Below are positions 21,859 to 34,362 of a stretch of DNA of 64,000 bases, one piece after another. A program made the position numbers and the translations under genes. The notes beneath the pieces are model-generated. The model saw only the letters and a program-made list of their open reading frames with translations, made no database searches and had not been told where the DNA came from. Origin of the DNA: Opisthorchis felineus (taxonomy: Eukaryota; Platyhelminthes; Trematoda; Opisthorchiida; Opisthorchiidae); NCBI GenBank assembly GCA_004794785.1, contig SJOL01007141.1, positions 1,663,531 through 1,727,530 of the forward strand. The letters are read 5' to 3'. Numbering within the stretch: the stretch's first letter is position 1; each line of letters opens with the position of its first letter.

Positions 21859-24234
21859 GTAAGCCTCCGACTCAGTGCGCTTTTCGTATTTTCAGCTAAG
21901 CTTTAGCTGTTTTTTTGAATAGTTTATATGTGGATCTTTCAGGACTGTTAATATACCACCAGTTGTATACGGTGGTTGCTTGCCATTCATGACTTCCATG
22001 TTAGACATTGTACAGAGAATCGATGTCTACCACAGATTATAAATGTTCTTCTCAACGTCCAAACTGGTTCTACTATCACCCTTGTTCGAACTTGAAAATT
22101 AGTGAATCGAGGTTTTGCAGAATCCGCCCACGAATCTTGGAGTTAACCATCTAGCATCTTTTTTCAGATTCCGTACTTCTTTATGGTAACAACTTAGAAA
22201 AAAACAGCAAATTCGGTTGGTTGTATTTTGGGAAGTACAAATAACCCATGTCTTTCGATTATTATGCACAACCTTATGATCGCTTTTGTACGTTCAGACA
22301 AGAGTAAGAGTGCAGGTACACGTGGGCTCTTATATCAGGAGACTCGTGAAAAACATGCAGGTAAAAAGATCACATCACAAATTTGAAGTCCGGATGGTTT
22401 TTTAACCGTGTTCAGTTGTCTTCAGTTCTAGACGCATCGTTCCAGTTGCCTGGGACCGGCAACCCAATTTGTGTGGGAGGGCTTTGGCGATTTGCGTAAG
22501 ACCCCTATGGCTTTGCTGATTGACATTGTAAGTTGTCTACTACCTGAGATGGGATGGGATGAGATATTAAGGGTAGGAATATTGCGTTTTAGTCACCCGA
22601 CTGAAACCACCTTGGGATAAAGGGGTATTTGGTTTCTACTGGAAGATGGTTCTCTTCGGTAGATAGCACGAGTTATCGTGGTTGCTGAGGCATGCTCCAC
22701 TGAACTCTGCAAACCACTGACATCGCTTCGAAGTGGGTTTTTTGGAACTTAACGCTTTGCAACACCTGATCAAGGTTGATTCGACGATGCTTACCCATGC
22801 CCTCGCAGAACAACCGCTGGAAACAAATGCGTGAACTTATCGATGATTCTGTTTTTGTTTGAGTGTTTTATATTTATCATCCGCAAGAGTGGAGGTTTTT
22901 CCCAACGAAAACAAAGCGTGAATCACTGTCTGCCGAAAAATGACGGGTGTTGTTGACTTCATTGATATTGATTACTAGTTTCTGTTGTTTCACAGTCTGG
23001 TGTTGAGTTTACACGTATTTCTACAACTTTCCGAACAGCTCTGACCTGGAAAGTTATCACGGTGAGATTAGCTGACCAATTACTTTTTTCGATGCTTCGT
23101 ATGATACTGTATTATCTTCCCTATTGCTCGGTTTACTTCGGCTGACGTATGATAGGATGGGCAGGCTCCACGTATTGCAGCTGTCCCGCCTTGTGATCGG
23201 CAACGGCTTGTGCACAGATTGAGACCAAGTCTTCTTTCAGGTGACGGACACCATAGATCCATCAGACCCTGAGGTTTTCGGAGTCGGATTTGGCCCTTTT
23301 ATACGACGTTTTCCGCTGCGTTCAAGTGCGGTATCACCAACATCTACAGAGGGTTGCGTCAAAGACCTTTTGCACCATTGTCCTGTTTGTAGTGGATATA
23401 TTCGAACCAATGCAGTCGGCGCTGCTCAACGGCTAGTTTTAAAACACCAGAATAAGATAGTTGAACTGCCGCGTTGGAAACCTTCTCGATCCACCATATT
23501 TCCAGAACACTCCTTAGTCATCGATGATTGAAAGCCTCAGTCCTCGCACGCTCATCGAAGTGAAATTTTCAAGTGCCTGTGAAGTTGTCCATTATTTATG
23601 CTCCAAATTCGTCATTTTTTCTTATAGTCATACCTTCAGGTGGTCGTTCTTCGCCGTCGGCACATTTCTCCCACCTGACAAATAACAAAGTCTATTTTTT
23701 CGGGATGCAATTTACCTCTGGCAGCTCTTATCAACGGTGTCGATACCACCTCTTCCCTAGTGTCTTTTACTAAGGGGTGATAAGGCTTTAGATACATGAT
23801 CGTCTCATCCTAGCCCATCAGCTAATTTACCTAATGGTGTTTAAAAAGCCGCTGTTTTGTTTTCCCTTATTTCTCTCTCGTAAGAGACAGCGATGGTTAC
23901 AGGTGGGTGGCCGGCCTTTTTCACTCAGTCAAAATGTGAGTCGTGTATTCAGTTTATCATTTCTAATGAAGTGAGTTTTACTTTCGGGTAATGGGTGCCA
24001 GCAATAACGAGAACGCAATAGGGAGTTAAAGACCAGTTGCTTTGGTGGCTTATACAATCCCGCTAGATCTAAGTGAGTAGGTAACATAAATACAATAAGA
24101 TACCATCGCATTCCCGTGGCCGCAGCTGTTGATCTGATCACACACGTAAGGTGTTTCTTTTGGTGAATTTCTTTGATCGCATGAGCTGAATTCAAAGTTT
24201 TCACATGGGGATTCGTATAAACGCAGTCTCCAAC

Positions 24235-24531
24235 TGTCAGAAAGGTCAGATTCCTGAAGATTATCCCAGAATACCCGAAACCTACTGAGACCCTCAAACT
24301 CCACTAAACGCTGATCAAACAGCCTTGGATTAAGGTCAGACAGTGCCCTTCAAAATATAGCGCGAGACAGCCTTGGATCAAGGACAGACAATGTCTCCTG
24401 AATATATAGCGCGACGCCATTGTACTTTTCGCACCTACTCGCTTGTTTACTATACAGCTGCTGTGTTCTTTGTCGGCGAGTCTTTTTTCCGGCACTAGGC
24501 ACTGGAGCTGGGACAGCAGTCAGATATAGCA
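24235..24531 (+). repeat. 5' LTR of LTR element 1
   Basis: 297-bp direct repeat starting TGTCAGAAAGGTCAGATTCC and ending CAGATATAGCA. It is paired with 26519-26764. A tandem duplication of about 51 bp (around 24313-24410, unit carrying ACAGCCTTGGAT) accounts for its extra length over the 3' LTR. CCAAC at 24230-24234 is repeated after the 3' LTR. Confidence 0.92.
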
Positions 24532-24558
24532 GATTGGTGACGCCCGACCGACTGAACC

Positions 24559-25440
24559 ATGACAATAACTGGTGATGCAACTACAAAATCAGTTTACAGC
24601 GGCGCAATTGCGTTTGTTGGAAACCTTGACGCAGCAACTCAAAATTCAACCACCAATTCCGCTTCAGATGCAAATTCAGTCGATTCGATCGCCAACAGCA
24701 TCACGGAGTTCCATTATGACCCTGTTGCTGGTCTAACTTTCGATTCGTGTTTCAGAGGTTACGAAGATATTTTTAAAGTCGATCTGAAACACAAAGATGA
24801 TGCCTGGAGAGTGCGTTTATTGCCCATAAAGCTTGGTACAACGGAACACACGGTAGTCCAACTTCATCCTGTCAAAGAACACGCGAGTTCTCAGTTTTGA
24901 CAAAACCATGCAGCAACTCTCAACAATTTTTGATGAGCGTTCGTCTTTGTTTACTATTCGCCACCAGTGTATGAAACTAGCGAAAGAGGAATGTGAAGAC
25001 TATATCACTTATGCGGGTAGAGTTAATCTTGAATGTGAACAATTCAAGCTATCCAGCATGACGGAAGACCAGTTCAAGTGTCTTATTTTCATATATGGCC
25101 TTCAGTTGCATTCAGACAGTGATATCAAAGCGAGACTATTGAACAAGATTGAAAAGTTTCCCGAGGTAACGCTGAAATCCACTACTCACGAGTGTTTGAG
25201 AGACCATTATCCAACCCTGCTTTCGATAGTACCAAGACGACTTCGAGGCAACCTTCCATGGCGGCAAATTCAAACGGAGCAAAGCCCACGTCGGTATACT
25301 GACAATGCGGCGAACGTCATTTTGTGCGATTGTTTCCCTATAAAAAGCACAAATGTTCAGTGTGCAGTCGACGTGGGCACAAGGAATGCCTGTACCGGAC
25401 GCGAAAAGCTAGCCGAAGATGCAGCGAAACTCGGAGGTCA
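24559..25440 (+). pseudogene. Gag of LTR element 1, frameshifted
   Basis: The start at ATG 24559 lies just after the primer-binding site. FHYDPVAGLTFDSCFRGYED is a typical Ty3/gypsy capsid start, followed by RLLPIKLGTTEH. A stop and frameshift near 24897-24908 move the reading frame to the next section, which holds EDYITYAGRVNLECEQFKLS and DQFKCLIFIYGLQ. A degenerate zinc knuckle, CSVCSRRGHKEC, appears in a third frame near 25354-25389. Gag packages element RNA in cytoplasmic particles. This copy cannot make it in one piece. Confidence 0.8.
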
Positions 25441-25499
25441 CGAAGCAGACGAAAGCAGTCAGAACCACGGTCTAAAGCAACCGTTGCCGTCGAACGGGA

Positions 25500-26452
25500 A
25501 GTCCTTGGCTGTGGTGTCGGAGACCATGAACCAGCTACCCGTGACTTTTGACATCGTCCGTGATGCCACCAAAAATGACAGCGTACTACAGAAGGCAGTG
25601 GAGTACCACCAATCCAGTTGGCCACAGCCAGAAAAACCATGGTGGCGCATCCATGTGGATTTTGCCGGACCAATTAACGGACAAAGCTTCCTTACCATTG
25701 TCGATGCATTTAGTAAGTGGCCTGAAGTCCTTGTTATGTCTGAGATAACAACGATAGCAACCATCAGTAAAATGCGGTATTTGTTTTCAGTACTCGATAT
25801 CCCGGACAATGTCCGACAATGGTACTCAGTTCACATCCCATCAGTTTGGTGAATGCGTTGGAAGACACGGTGTCACACATGTTACTTCCATCCATTCCAT
25901 CCCCAATCTAACGGTCAAGCTGAACGGTTCGTAGACACCTTTAAACGCGCGTTGACAAAAGCAGAAGGGGAAGGAACTACGGCAGAAGTCTTGGATACAT
26001 TCCTGTCGAATTATAGAGCAGTTCCTAATCCACAGCCTCCGGATGGTCGCTCTCCAGCAGAGGTTATGAAACTTACCCACGACGATATCCTGTCAATATT
26101 TATGTGTTTTCAATCACCGACAGGAGGGAAACCAACGTTCAGGCCTGGAAAACGTGTGCTTGTCAGGGACTAGCGCCCTGGGCATCGAAACAGGACTGTT
26201 TTTTTCGTTCTCAAAAGAATCAGTAAGGTTATTTATAGCGTCCGCGTAGGATCATTGATATGGAAACCGCATGTCAGTCGGCTACGGCCCACTGAGTGTC
26301 CTATCCAAAAGGCGGAAGAGCGATTACTAGACCTCAACCTGTTGCTCGGAACTTTTGATCTCCCAAGACCAACACCAATAGCCACTGCTTCACATGTACC
26401 GCCCAAGACGGATCCATTGCTACAACTGAGACACCGTACCGGTCGCGTCTAG
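25500..26452 (+). pseudogene. Integrase remnant of LTR element 1
   Basis: It opens with QLPVTFDIVRDATKNDSVLQ, the linker after RNase H, then goes directly to PWWRIHVDFAGPINGQSFLT and VDAFSKWPEV of the catalytic core. The HHCC zinc-binding module is missing. A frameshift near 25810-25850 is followed by HPQSNGQAERFVDTFKRALT and a C-terminal domain ending in WKPHVSRLRPTE. The first catalytic Asp (HVDFAGP) is present. The DNG-containing second block is broken by the frameshift. Confidence 0.82.
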
Positions 26453-26518
26453 GAAACTGGTGGAACTTTGATTTAATCCGCGCCGACAATCTTACGCTGC
26501 ACGGCCAAAAGGGAGAGG

Positions 26519-26764
26519 TGCCAGGAAGGTCAGATTCCTGAAGATTATCCCAGAATACCCGAAACCTACTGAGACCCTCAAACTTTATTAAACGCCGATC
26601 AGACAGCCTTGGATCAAAGTTAAACAGGGCCCTTCTAAATACAGCGTGAGGCCTTTGTACTTGCACGCACTCGCATGTTGCAATAAAGCTGTTGCGTTCC
26701 TTGTCGGCGAATGTTCTTTTTTCGGCACTAGGCACTGGATTGGGGACAGCAGTCAGATATAACA
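26519..26764 (+). repeat. 3' LTR of LTR element 1
   Basis: 246 bp, TGCCAGGAAGGTCAGATTCC to CAGATATAACA, preceded by the polypurine tract and followed by the CCAAC target duplication. It differs from the 5' LTR by many substitutions and lacks the 51-bp duplication, so the insertion is not recent. Confidence 0.92.
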
Positions 26765-27672
26765 CCAACATATCTAGTGGTCCATCTAGCAATACAGACT
26801 TCATGCGAACTGAATATCGAATTCTAAGGACCACCTTAAAACCGCTGACTTTTCATGATAACTGGATCTTTGTAGGCTCTCTAGTTTTCTTTCGAATCGG
26901 TTGATTAATTGAAGTGCAATAATACCGAACTTCCAAAAGAGGCATACTGTCAAACTTCACAAACGCATAACTTTCTGGATCTGTTGCCGGTAGAATATCT
27001 TTGGTTTTTAAATGAGCTAGTCACACGTACGGCGGACCTACACATTTTTTTCGGCTTTGTCTTCGAACAGTTTGTTATTACTTATTAGCTCATCAGTCGG
27101 TGTATTTGAAGTATTGGCATTGCTTAACACTGCAACTCAGAACTGGCAGAACCGCTTCAGTGTACCTTTTTTCAAATGGTTTGACAGGCTGTGTAAGTCC
27201 ATGTGGTCTGAATCTCAACCTGATTTGTCCTACACTTATAGATGAATTCACTACTGGTTTATGCTAAGCGATTTTCAGGTCAACAGAGTGAGAGTGGTAG
27301 TAGCATGTGATTTCGGTGTATTAAGTTGATGAACCTGAACCCAATAACTGATTTTCATGTTGTGCCACATGGGTGTTCAAATACATTGAGCTTACTAGTG
27401 ACATTCGAAGCAAAGTTCTTATTGTCCCTACCGTCATTTCTCTCAATTCGCGAACACTCTCCAACCGAACCCTTGAAGGTCATTTTGATCAATCCCGGAA
27501 GGTATAGCACACTAACGGTACTGCGAAGCTGTCTTTAGTCGTTCAGCCAGGGTTGGTTTGCCTTTGCCAGTCTCCCAAGAATTTGTGCTCAGTTAACATC
27601 TGCTTGTGTCACTTGAACCACCTGTCTACTAAATCTCACTCGGCAATGGAATTTTCAAAACTAATTTTCCAG

Positions 27673-28036
27673 GTAAAAATCAGCGATTTTGGAATGTCTC
27701 GAGCACTCCAACTCAGTAAATCCTATTATCAATCCAATTTCAACGTGAGCCTCAAACTTCCGATTGCTTGGTGTGCTCCAGAGTGTATCCATGACCTCCA
27801 GTTCAGCACAGCTTCGGACATTTGGGCCTATGGAGTTACGCTTTGGGAAATGTTCACCTACGGTTTCACTCCGTGGGCTGGACTTACTGGGCGTCAAGTG
27901 CTGGAGACAATCGATATGCCCCGTTCTGCCCGTCTTGATCAGCCAGATGCGTGCCCGGATGCGATATACGACGCAGTAATGAGGGCCTGTTGGACGCATG
28001 AACCAAGAGCTAGACCAACGTTTAGCCAACTAGTGG
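27673..28036 (+). CDS. TNK2: ACK1/TNK2-like kinase, exon 6 (kinase C-lobe)
   Basis: Residues 394-514, phase 0 to 1. It starts VKISDFGMSRAL, with the DFG motif at 398-400. The activation loop has tandem tyrosines Y411-Y412, in the place of the single activating tyrosine of mammalian ACK1. It then reads LPIAWCAPE (ACK: VPFAWCAPE), SDIWAYGVTLWEMFTYGFTP and RPTFSQLV. The donor is GTGG|GTAAGT. The next exon is 10.7 kb away, and the phase (G|CC) matches. Confidence 0.96.
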
Positions 28037-29042
28037 GTAAGTTGTGTTTTCTTTTTTTCCCTGAAATTGTCGATGTTTCGGTATTTGCACCATTTCTAGA
28101 AACATGGCACCGAACGCCTTGAATCGACTGACCAACTGTTTGTTGTTTTAGGAACGTTGATAGTTCACTGTGTTTATTTTGCTCCCGTAATTTCGTCATT
28201 TTTCGGTCCTGCTGCTGTATCATACTGAATTCTCAGACAGGACCAAACGTTCCGCTGTCGATCTGGGTCGTCTTCAGCCGAGGACGAAATTCTATCTCGA
28301 ACAGACACCACCAGTGTGACTTTTCTTAACCTACGATACCTATTTCTTGGATGTAAAAGAATTTTACACTGCTGCGCGCTCCTTAGTGTGTGGTCTAGAA
28401 ATATGGGAATTGTGAACAGAAAACGTTGAAACTTCTGACAATTGAGATATCCGAAACATTGCTTCAATCAAATGATGACGCATGTTCAGCAGTGCTGCGG
28501 TACATCGAACAGGTTTCAGAGGAATAGCACACATGATAAGCGAGCTGGTTTGAGTTAACAGATTGTGCTGACGTAGTTGTGTGTCTTGAACACCGGAAAG
28601 TCCCCTCCGTCGAAGAGCTTTTCTTCACTTAATTGAGTCCAGGTTGAAGATGGCCTAGGAGGCGTCAACGAGGATAGAAAACAACCAACGAACCCATTTG
28701 CTTTGGCTGTTGTTGTATCCCCTAAAGATTCACCCAGATCGACCTACGTCAGTGGCTAGAGGCAAAGACTTAGTCCTGTCACTTGTGGCGTTCCTGCTTC
28801 CGGGGCATCTCTTTCCACCTTCCGTATTAGACAAACAACGTGCCTGTAACCAGGCTGATACTCAATCAAAACGTCACATGGCTGGTCCCTCTACGCCCGT
28901 CTACCGAGTCCGGTCAGGGCGAAAGGCCGCGTTTGGCTGAACTTTTCGGCATCTTATCATAAATTTGTCGATAGCGTCCGGTGGGTCAGGTGGGGTCAGA
29001 CGACTATTGGGATACGTCACTTCACTTCACGGTGACTTTCTC

Positions 29043-29215
29043 AAGACAGCAACATCAGTGTTGACACTGATGCTTCACTGCCGTACAACCATAAGGTTCG
29101 TCGAATTATATTTAAAGCCCTAGAGTGAAAAGAAGAGAAAAAGAGTGGGTGAGGGAGGGGACCTAGTGCTGGCCTATGTCAAGCGTTCTGAGGTGCCTAC
29201 ATTTCCTGGAGGATT
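29043..29215 (-). mobile_element. LINE family A 3' end, 5'-truncated
   Basis: Antisense copy of the last 170 bp of LINE A. It has the perfect hairpin CATCAGTGT-TG-ACACTGATG at 29053-29072, then GCTTCACTGCCGTACAACCA and the AATTATATTTAAAGCC block. The GAGTGAAAAGAAGAG segment is shared with 59195-59212 and with 5390-5410 reversed. No coding part remains. Confidence 0.8.
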
Positions 29216-32200
29216 ATAAGTGGGTTCTACGAATATCCTGTATCACTGCTGCCCTTGGCACACGATGGACAGCAATGTTCAGTTTCTGTCCCACTGCTTG
29301 ACCTCGTAGACAACCTGTAGGCCAAGTCGTTCAACCTTGGCCCTTATTGTAGGCAGGCAGGTTTTCTATTATCCTCCGGTGCGACATCACCATTCTGAGC
29401 ATGGTAGTGGCGACACAAGTACTGTGGACATTTCGGAGTCTCCTTTGCGGAGGACTTGTCCCTGCTACTATTGGGATATAACAGTCTGAATATTCGCCAT
29501 TAGCCAGGTTATCTGATCACTTAAAGGGCTGGCTAAACCAGAGATCACGTCTGAGTAAGGTACTTTAGTCGTGCAAGTCGGTCGGGTGATCAACAACCTG
29601 AGGTATCTCGCCAAAGGCTCACGTGGTCAATCCTATTCCCCCTCCCTCCCAATGCGTCTCAGTGGTGATCAAACACTTCGTGTGGCTGAGCTTTTCAGGA
29701 TCCGACCACATGTTTTTTGCCGACGTGCAATCACTTAGGATGTCTATGCTGCGGTGCTTCGCGGGTACTGAGATTGCCTAGACCACAACTCATGGCTTCT
29801 TGACCCACCAAGCTATGATTATGAGTTATCATTTTTATGGAGCAAAAGTCCTATAGGGTTGGCTGAAACTTCGGACGACAGCGGTTCGCTATCGAACTGT
29901 TCAGTCATACGGGTTTCCTCCCATATTTTTGCCCTTTTAAACGGTAAGTTATAGTAGCTGTCGCTAGCTTCGCATTCGGACGTTCCTTTAAAATGTTCTC
30001 GTTGAAAATGACCAATAGATTCTTTAACGAATCCTTGAATATATCTCTTTGGCGTGACATTTCTGATGTTCATTTCCGCTCTAACGTTCTGGCATCCTTC
30101 CTAGGCATATTTCCCAATTGCCATTGTTGTTCTACTCCGCTGCTGCACCATGAAGGATTTTTCAGCCACTGCGATTGTTCTCAGATTTAAATTTGGTCCG
30201 CAGGCTGCTTAATTATCAGTCGATTGTGTCTGTGTTTACCCTCACTCCAGGTGTCGGGGGTTTACTGGATTTCGCTAATTGTAGCAGCCCCCCATCATTG
30301 ACGTTTTTATGCCGCGCCGTTGATCAACTCGCCACCGTTGTACTCACCCGGACGAATGTTTACAGGTCACCACATATGGGAAACACACCTACTGTGCATG
30401 GCAATCGTCAGTTTGTTCCGACAGGAACTCTTAGCTTAATTCCACTTTTCCCAGTCCCATTCATCCTAAACAGCATTACACCAGCTGTACAACCTTGTGC
30501 TTAATGCCCTTACAGTGTTGGATAGAGAGTATCGTACGTGAACACAGAAAGATCTGGGAAGGATTAGGACTTATGTTTCCCATTAGCGACGAAGTATGTG
30601 ATCAACAGCTGTTGTCTAGTCTTTTTAGTGATGTTGACCGCATAGGTTTGGGTAGTAACGTGGCTACAAAATCTACTTTCCAATCTGTGGTATTCTTGCC
30701 GCTTTCAGTTGGGCTGCTTTCCATGAAACAAAGATTAGTCACTTTAAAGAGTAGAGCCGGATATTTGCAATTTTCTCTTATTCGGCTTATGGTTCAGTTA
30801 ACCTATGTTGCTCTAGTTTACCGTTGTGCTGGCATGCCCTAAAACAGAAAATATCAGCTTTAAGGCGAGCACATTTATCCAGTTTGTTTTACCACATCTC
30901 TCTGAGATAAGCTGTTACTGTCCAGTTCGCCTCATACCCGAAGTTCAGTGTACTATCCAATCCGAGGATGGTACAATATATTCAACATTGCATCTAAAAT
31001 CACAAACCTTCACTGCCCACAGTTAAGTTTCTTGGTGTTTCTGTCTTTTCCATCACAAATTGACGGTTTATCACAGCTGAGAGGACAGTGGATTTTAGCA
31101 CGGATCTTTTATTAAGGAGTCGATCCCTCAGCCTTGAGTTTTCCTGAGCCCTGTAAGGTGATACTTGAAAGTTTATGTTTTTTGAATAGTCATAATTTGA
31201 TGAACCTGTTAACCTCCCATTGACGGTCATTATCGTCTTACGATCGCTGTACATTAACAGCAGCCTCGGACCGATTCCGTTTTTCGTACGAACTTTTTGT
31301 TCTCATCTGATGAATGAGGCACATGCTACTGAAACGAATATTAGTAGCCTAGGTTGTATGCTTCATCGTCGATTCGTTAGGTGAACGAACAAACCGATAA
31401 CCAGATGAGTCCTTTATCCGCTCTGATCTCCCCATGTTAATCAACCAGAAGCCTCGGTAGAGTGGGTCACACTGTTTGAGGATTACCACTGCTTGCAATG
31501 GCATCTAATGACGATTACTGCAGATGTAACCTCTTCTACTATTGTGCCACATTCATGATGCGCTTGCTCCCCCGCTGCTGCTCCCCCCCCCCCACGGGCA
31601 GCTGCTAGTTTGGAACCATAGCCTTGAACGGGAGACCGGAAGCGTGAGTATGGTGCATGCTAAGATTTCTTAGAACCTAAGGTTTAATATCCATTAATTG
31701 ATTCCAGACTGATCACGTCTAAGCTTGTCCAGCCCAAAACAGTACCTCAGCCCTTATGCGTATTTCGGACTGCATGGCACCTACGCATCGAGTGGGTGTT
31801 ATTGTGGAATGCTTTGGTCTTCTCACACTCCTCATTGTCCCATGTTCATTGATGACTCTGTACTGCTGCTATTTCTCATGCGCAATATTCGTTATGTAGG
31901 TAGGATTTGTTCGTAAAACAAAGAAATCTTCTTTCGGTGGTGCCATCATTTGCATTTAGCCGATGTGTAACATGTTCGGTTGCGAGGCCAAGGTGCGATG
32001 CTCGAAGTTGAAGAAAATTGCGAATCGAACTGTTTATCGTTTGATCGATAAGTTTAAGCGACAGTTCTCACAAAACCACTCTCTAAATGTTGTATCAGTT
32101 ACGTATAATGGTATTGGGAATTAATCATAATTGCAAGAATTTGAACCTGTGGCAACCTTTCGACTCATAGTAGTCGCTCAACCTGTAGGAAGCACGTAGA

Positions 32201-32559
32201 CTGAAATATTTTCAAGCTATTTTTAAGTACGACCAGGGAGAGGCCAAAATGAGAAAGATACACTCGGCTCACTATTTTCACGGTCAGAGCTTATACCATA
32301 GCTTACGGTTACCGACCTCGGGCTACTCAGCACTATTCAATTATAGTGGCGGGCTGTGGATGTAGAGCTTAAAACAGTATCAATCCTTTGGTCGTGGACC
32401 GCCATTTCGACTATCCCAGTTCGATCTCCACGTGGACACCTTGAGGTCGGCTGCTGGCCTCCGTTCTGAAAATCAGTACTCATTTTTCAGAAACAAAGAC
32501 GAAAAAATAAACTTTACGACTGAAACATGAGGCGGCCTGTTGCAGCAAATTCAACTGCT

Positions 32560-32625
32560 TAAAACACTATAAACGAGAGATTCAGCTGGGTTCCAGATAA
32601 TGTATTTCGCAAACTTTACAGTTGT
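32560..32625 (-). repeat. Repeat family D fragment
   Basis: ACACTATAAACGAGAGATTC, then AGCTGGGTTCCAG, then ATGTATTTCGCAAAC. This is a shortened copy of the family seen at 13645 and 34128. Confidence 0.5.
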
Positions 32626-33524
32626 TTTTCATGTGTGCCTGGAGGCCCTGCTAGCTCTCCTGGCTGCTTATCCCAGGATTGCAACCACATGCACAGACTC
32701 GGTCTGTTGGTCATTAATTATTGCCAAGAGGAGTGTGTATGTGTACGGGCTGGTTCAGATAATCTGATTCACCCACTTTTGCTGGAACCCGCTCGTTTCT
32801 AGTTTTGTTTCCTGCTTCAGTATTTCGTGTTCGTTTTGTCACTTGATGGTGGGGTAGACACACACACAGCCGACATGTTCGTGTCGAATTATTTCAAACG
32901 TTCGTAAACTAGTCAACCAGTGGTCAGAAGAGCGCACCTTATTTATGGCGATGACTGTACGCACCCCCAAGTGACTGGACCAAACAGCTGACTTATTATG
33001 GCTACTTCAGTTTTCGTGACGGAGTCTTCTGTGTCATGTGTGATTTCGGTTGCTCGCAATGGATCGTTACGTCCTGGCAGCGCTGAAAACAGTCACTTAG
33101 GCATGAGAGTTCTACCGCAGCCCTGGTGTTTTGTTGGTCGTTTTCGTGCGGGCTGTCTCGACTGTGGTGATCAGCCCAGCAGGTGGTTGTTTACGCTTCC
33201 AAATGAGTATTGCGTTCTCAGGATCAACAGATCCTGCTGGTTAGCAAATCAAATACCCCAAGTTGGTGGTGGTTCGGCTGCGTAAGCGGGATTGTATAGA
33301 CCTACTGCCATGTTAACGGTAGTTGGGTGCGAATGGCACCCACTTGCTGGACGAATGTTCCCAGTAGGTGGGAGTTCGGTGGTTCAATTCTACCTCCAGA
33401 CATCTCTTTGCTCATTCTGCATGTACCTGGTTAACTTGGTCGGTGTTTTCTGTGGCCCTAAGTTCAGTATTAAGCCCCAGTTGGCCTCAACCGCATTAAA
33501 TTAGGTAAAGCTGTTCATATATTT

Positions 33525-33590
33525 TATTATTACCATTACCGTGTTGTATTATATCATATGTATACTATATTATATTATTATATTATGGAC
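33525..33590. repeat. AT-rich microsatellite
   Basis: A low-complexity run of ATT and TAT units (TATATTATATTATTATATTA near 33560-33585) in intron 6. Confidence 0.8.
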
Positions 33591-34127
33591 GAGACGGAAA
33601 CCTTTCCGAAACGCCGCCTTTTTTAATGCAAGCCCCCTTGATCGGGATGATGTTACGTGAGACCTATATCTGACATTGGACACCCTGGTCGCCACGCTGA
33701 GCATACACGCATACGGAATGCGCATCGTCGGCTTGCACTGCTCGGCGTGGTCGATGCTGAGAAAACGAGATCTTGCTCCATCCGAAGAGCACGTTACCTA
33801 AAATTTGAACATCGGAGATCCGTCAGAACTAATCGTATTTTACTGACAGTTTTTGTAGTATATATGAACGTCTGAACTGCAGCGTTCATGCACGAGGCCA
33901 TATTTGATCTGAAAGGGACAAATCGAACATTCTTATCCGGTAGAGGCTTGCCTCTCTATTCACTGCCCGAAGTTAATGGAACTTGGAACTGACATTACTG
34001 ATCTTAGTTTTCCCCGAAGAAGGATGAGGTTTCCATATTATTTTTCAATGTGTTCAGAAGGTACGTACACGAGTGTTCTGCGTAAGATTAGTGAACCATC
34101 CCTTACTGAACATTGCTCAGCGTATTT

Positions 34128-34362
34128 GCGAAATGCACTCATTTGCACACCAATTGAGTTTTAACGGGGGACTCAACTGAATCCCAGCTGAATCTATCGT
34201 TTAGGCTACTCTTCAACTGAATGCGCTGCATCGAATATCTCAAATATTGTACCAATTGAAAAATGAGGCGGCCTTTGACACCACTATAAACCTAAGATTC
34301 AGATCGGATTCAGTTGGGTTTCCCGTTAAAAACCAGCTGGTGTGCAAATGAGTGTATTTTGC
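34128..34362. repeat. Foldback made of two inverted family D copies
   Basis: The left arm 34128-34203 and right arm 34284-34362 are about 80% complementary. ACTCATTTGCACACCA pairs with TGGTGTGCAAATGAGT, and TCAACTGAATCC pairs with GGATTCAGTTGG. The spacer is about 80 bp. The layout is like a foldback or MITE-type non-autonomous element. No target duplication was identified. Confidence 0.65.

Larger units (their letters stand above)
24235..26764 (+). mobile_element. LTR retrotransposon 1 (Ty3/gypsy), internally deleted but with intact termini
   Basis: A 2530-bp element with TG...CA LTRs, a 5-bp target duplication CCAAC at 24230-24234 and 26765-26769, and a primer-binding candidate TGGTGACGCCCGACCGA at 24535, whose 3'-most part fits a tRNA ending GTCACCA (Trp-like). 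The polypurine tract AAAAGGGAGAGG at 26507-26518 abuts the 3' LTR. Inside are gag, then a jump straight to the RNase H-integrase linker and integrase. Protease, RT, most of RNase H and the integrase zinc finger are absent. It probably moved using proteins from a full relative, or was deleted after insertion. Within the Ty3/gypsy group the Mag/CsRn1 branch is possible but not shown. Confidence 0.9.
21859..27672 (+). other. Kinase intron 5 containing an LTR retrotransposon
   Basis: 5.8-kb GT-AG intron hosting the sense-oriented LTR element at 24235-26764. The flanks (21859-24229 and 26770-27672) show nothing recognisable. Confidence 0.65.

Noticed and set aside
24900..25850. A 314-codon open frame read as one new host protein
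   Set aside because: It is the frameshifted gag fused by an internal deletion to the integrase of LTR element 1, not a host gene.
33525..33590. AT-rich tract considered as an origin or promoter
   Set aside because: It is a simple ATT/TAT microsatellite in an intron with no supporting elements.
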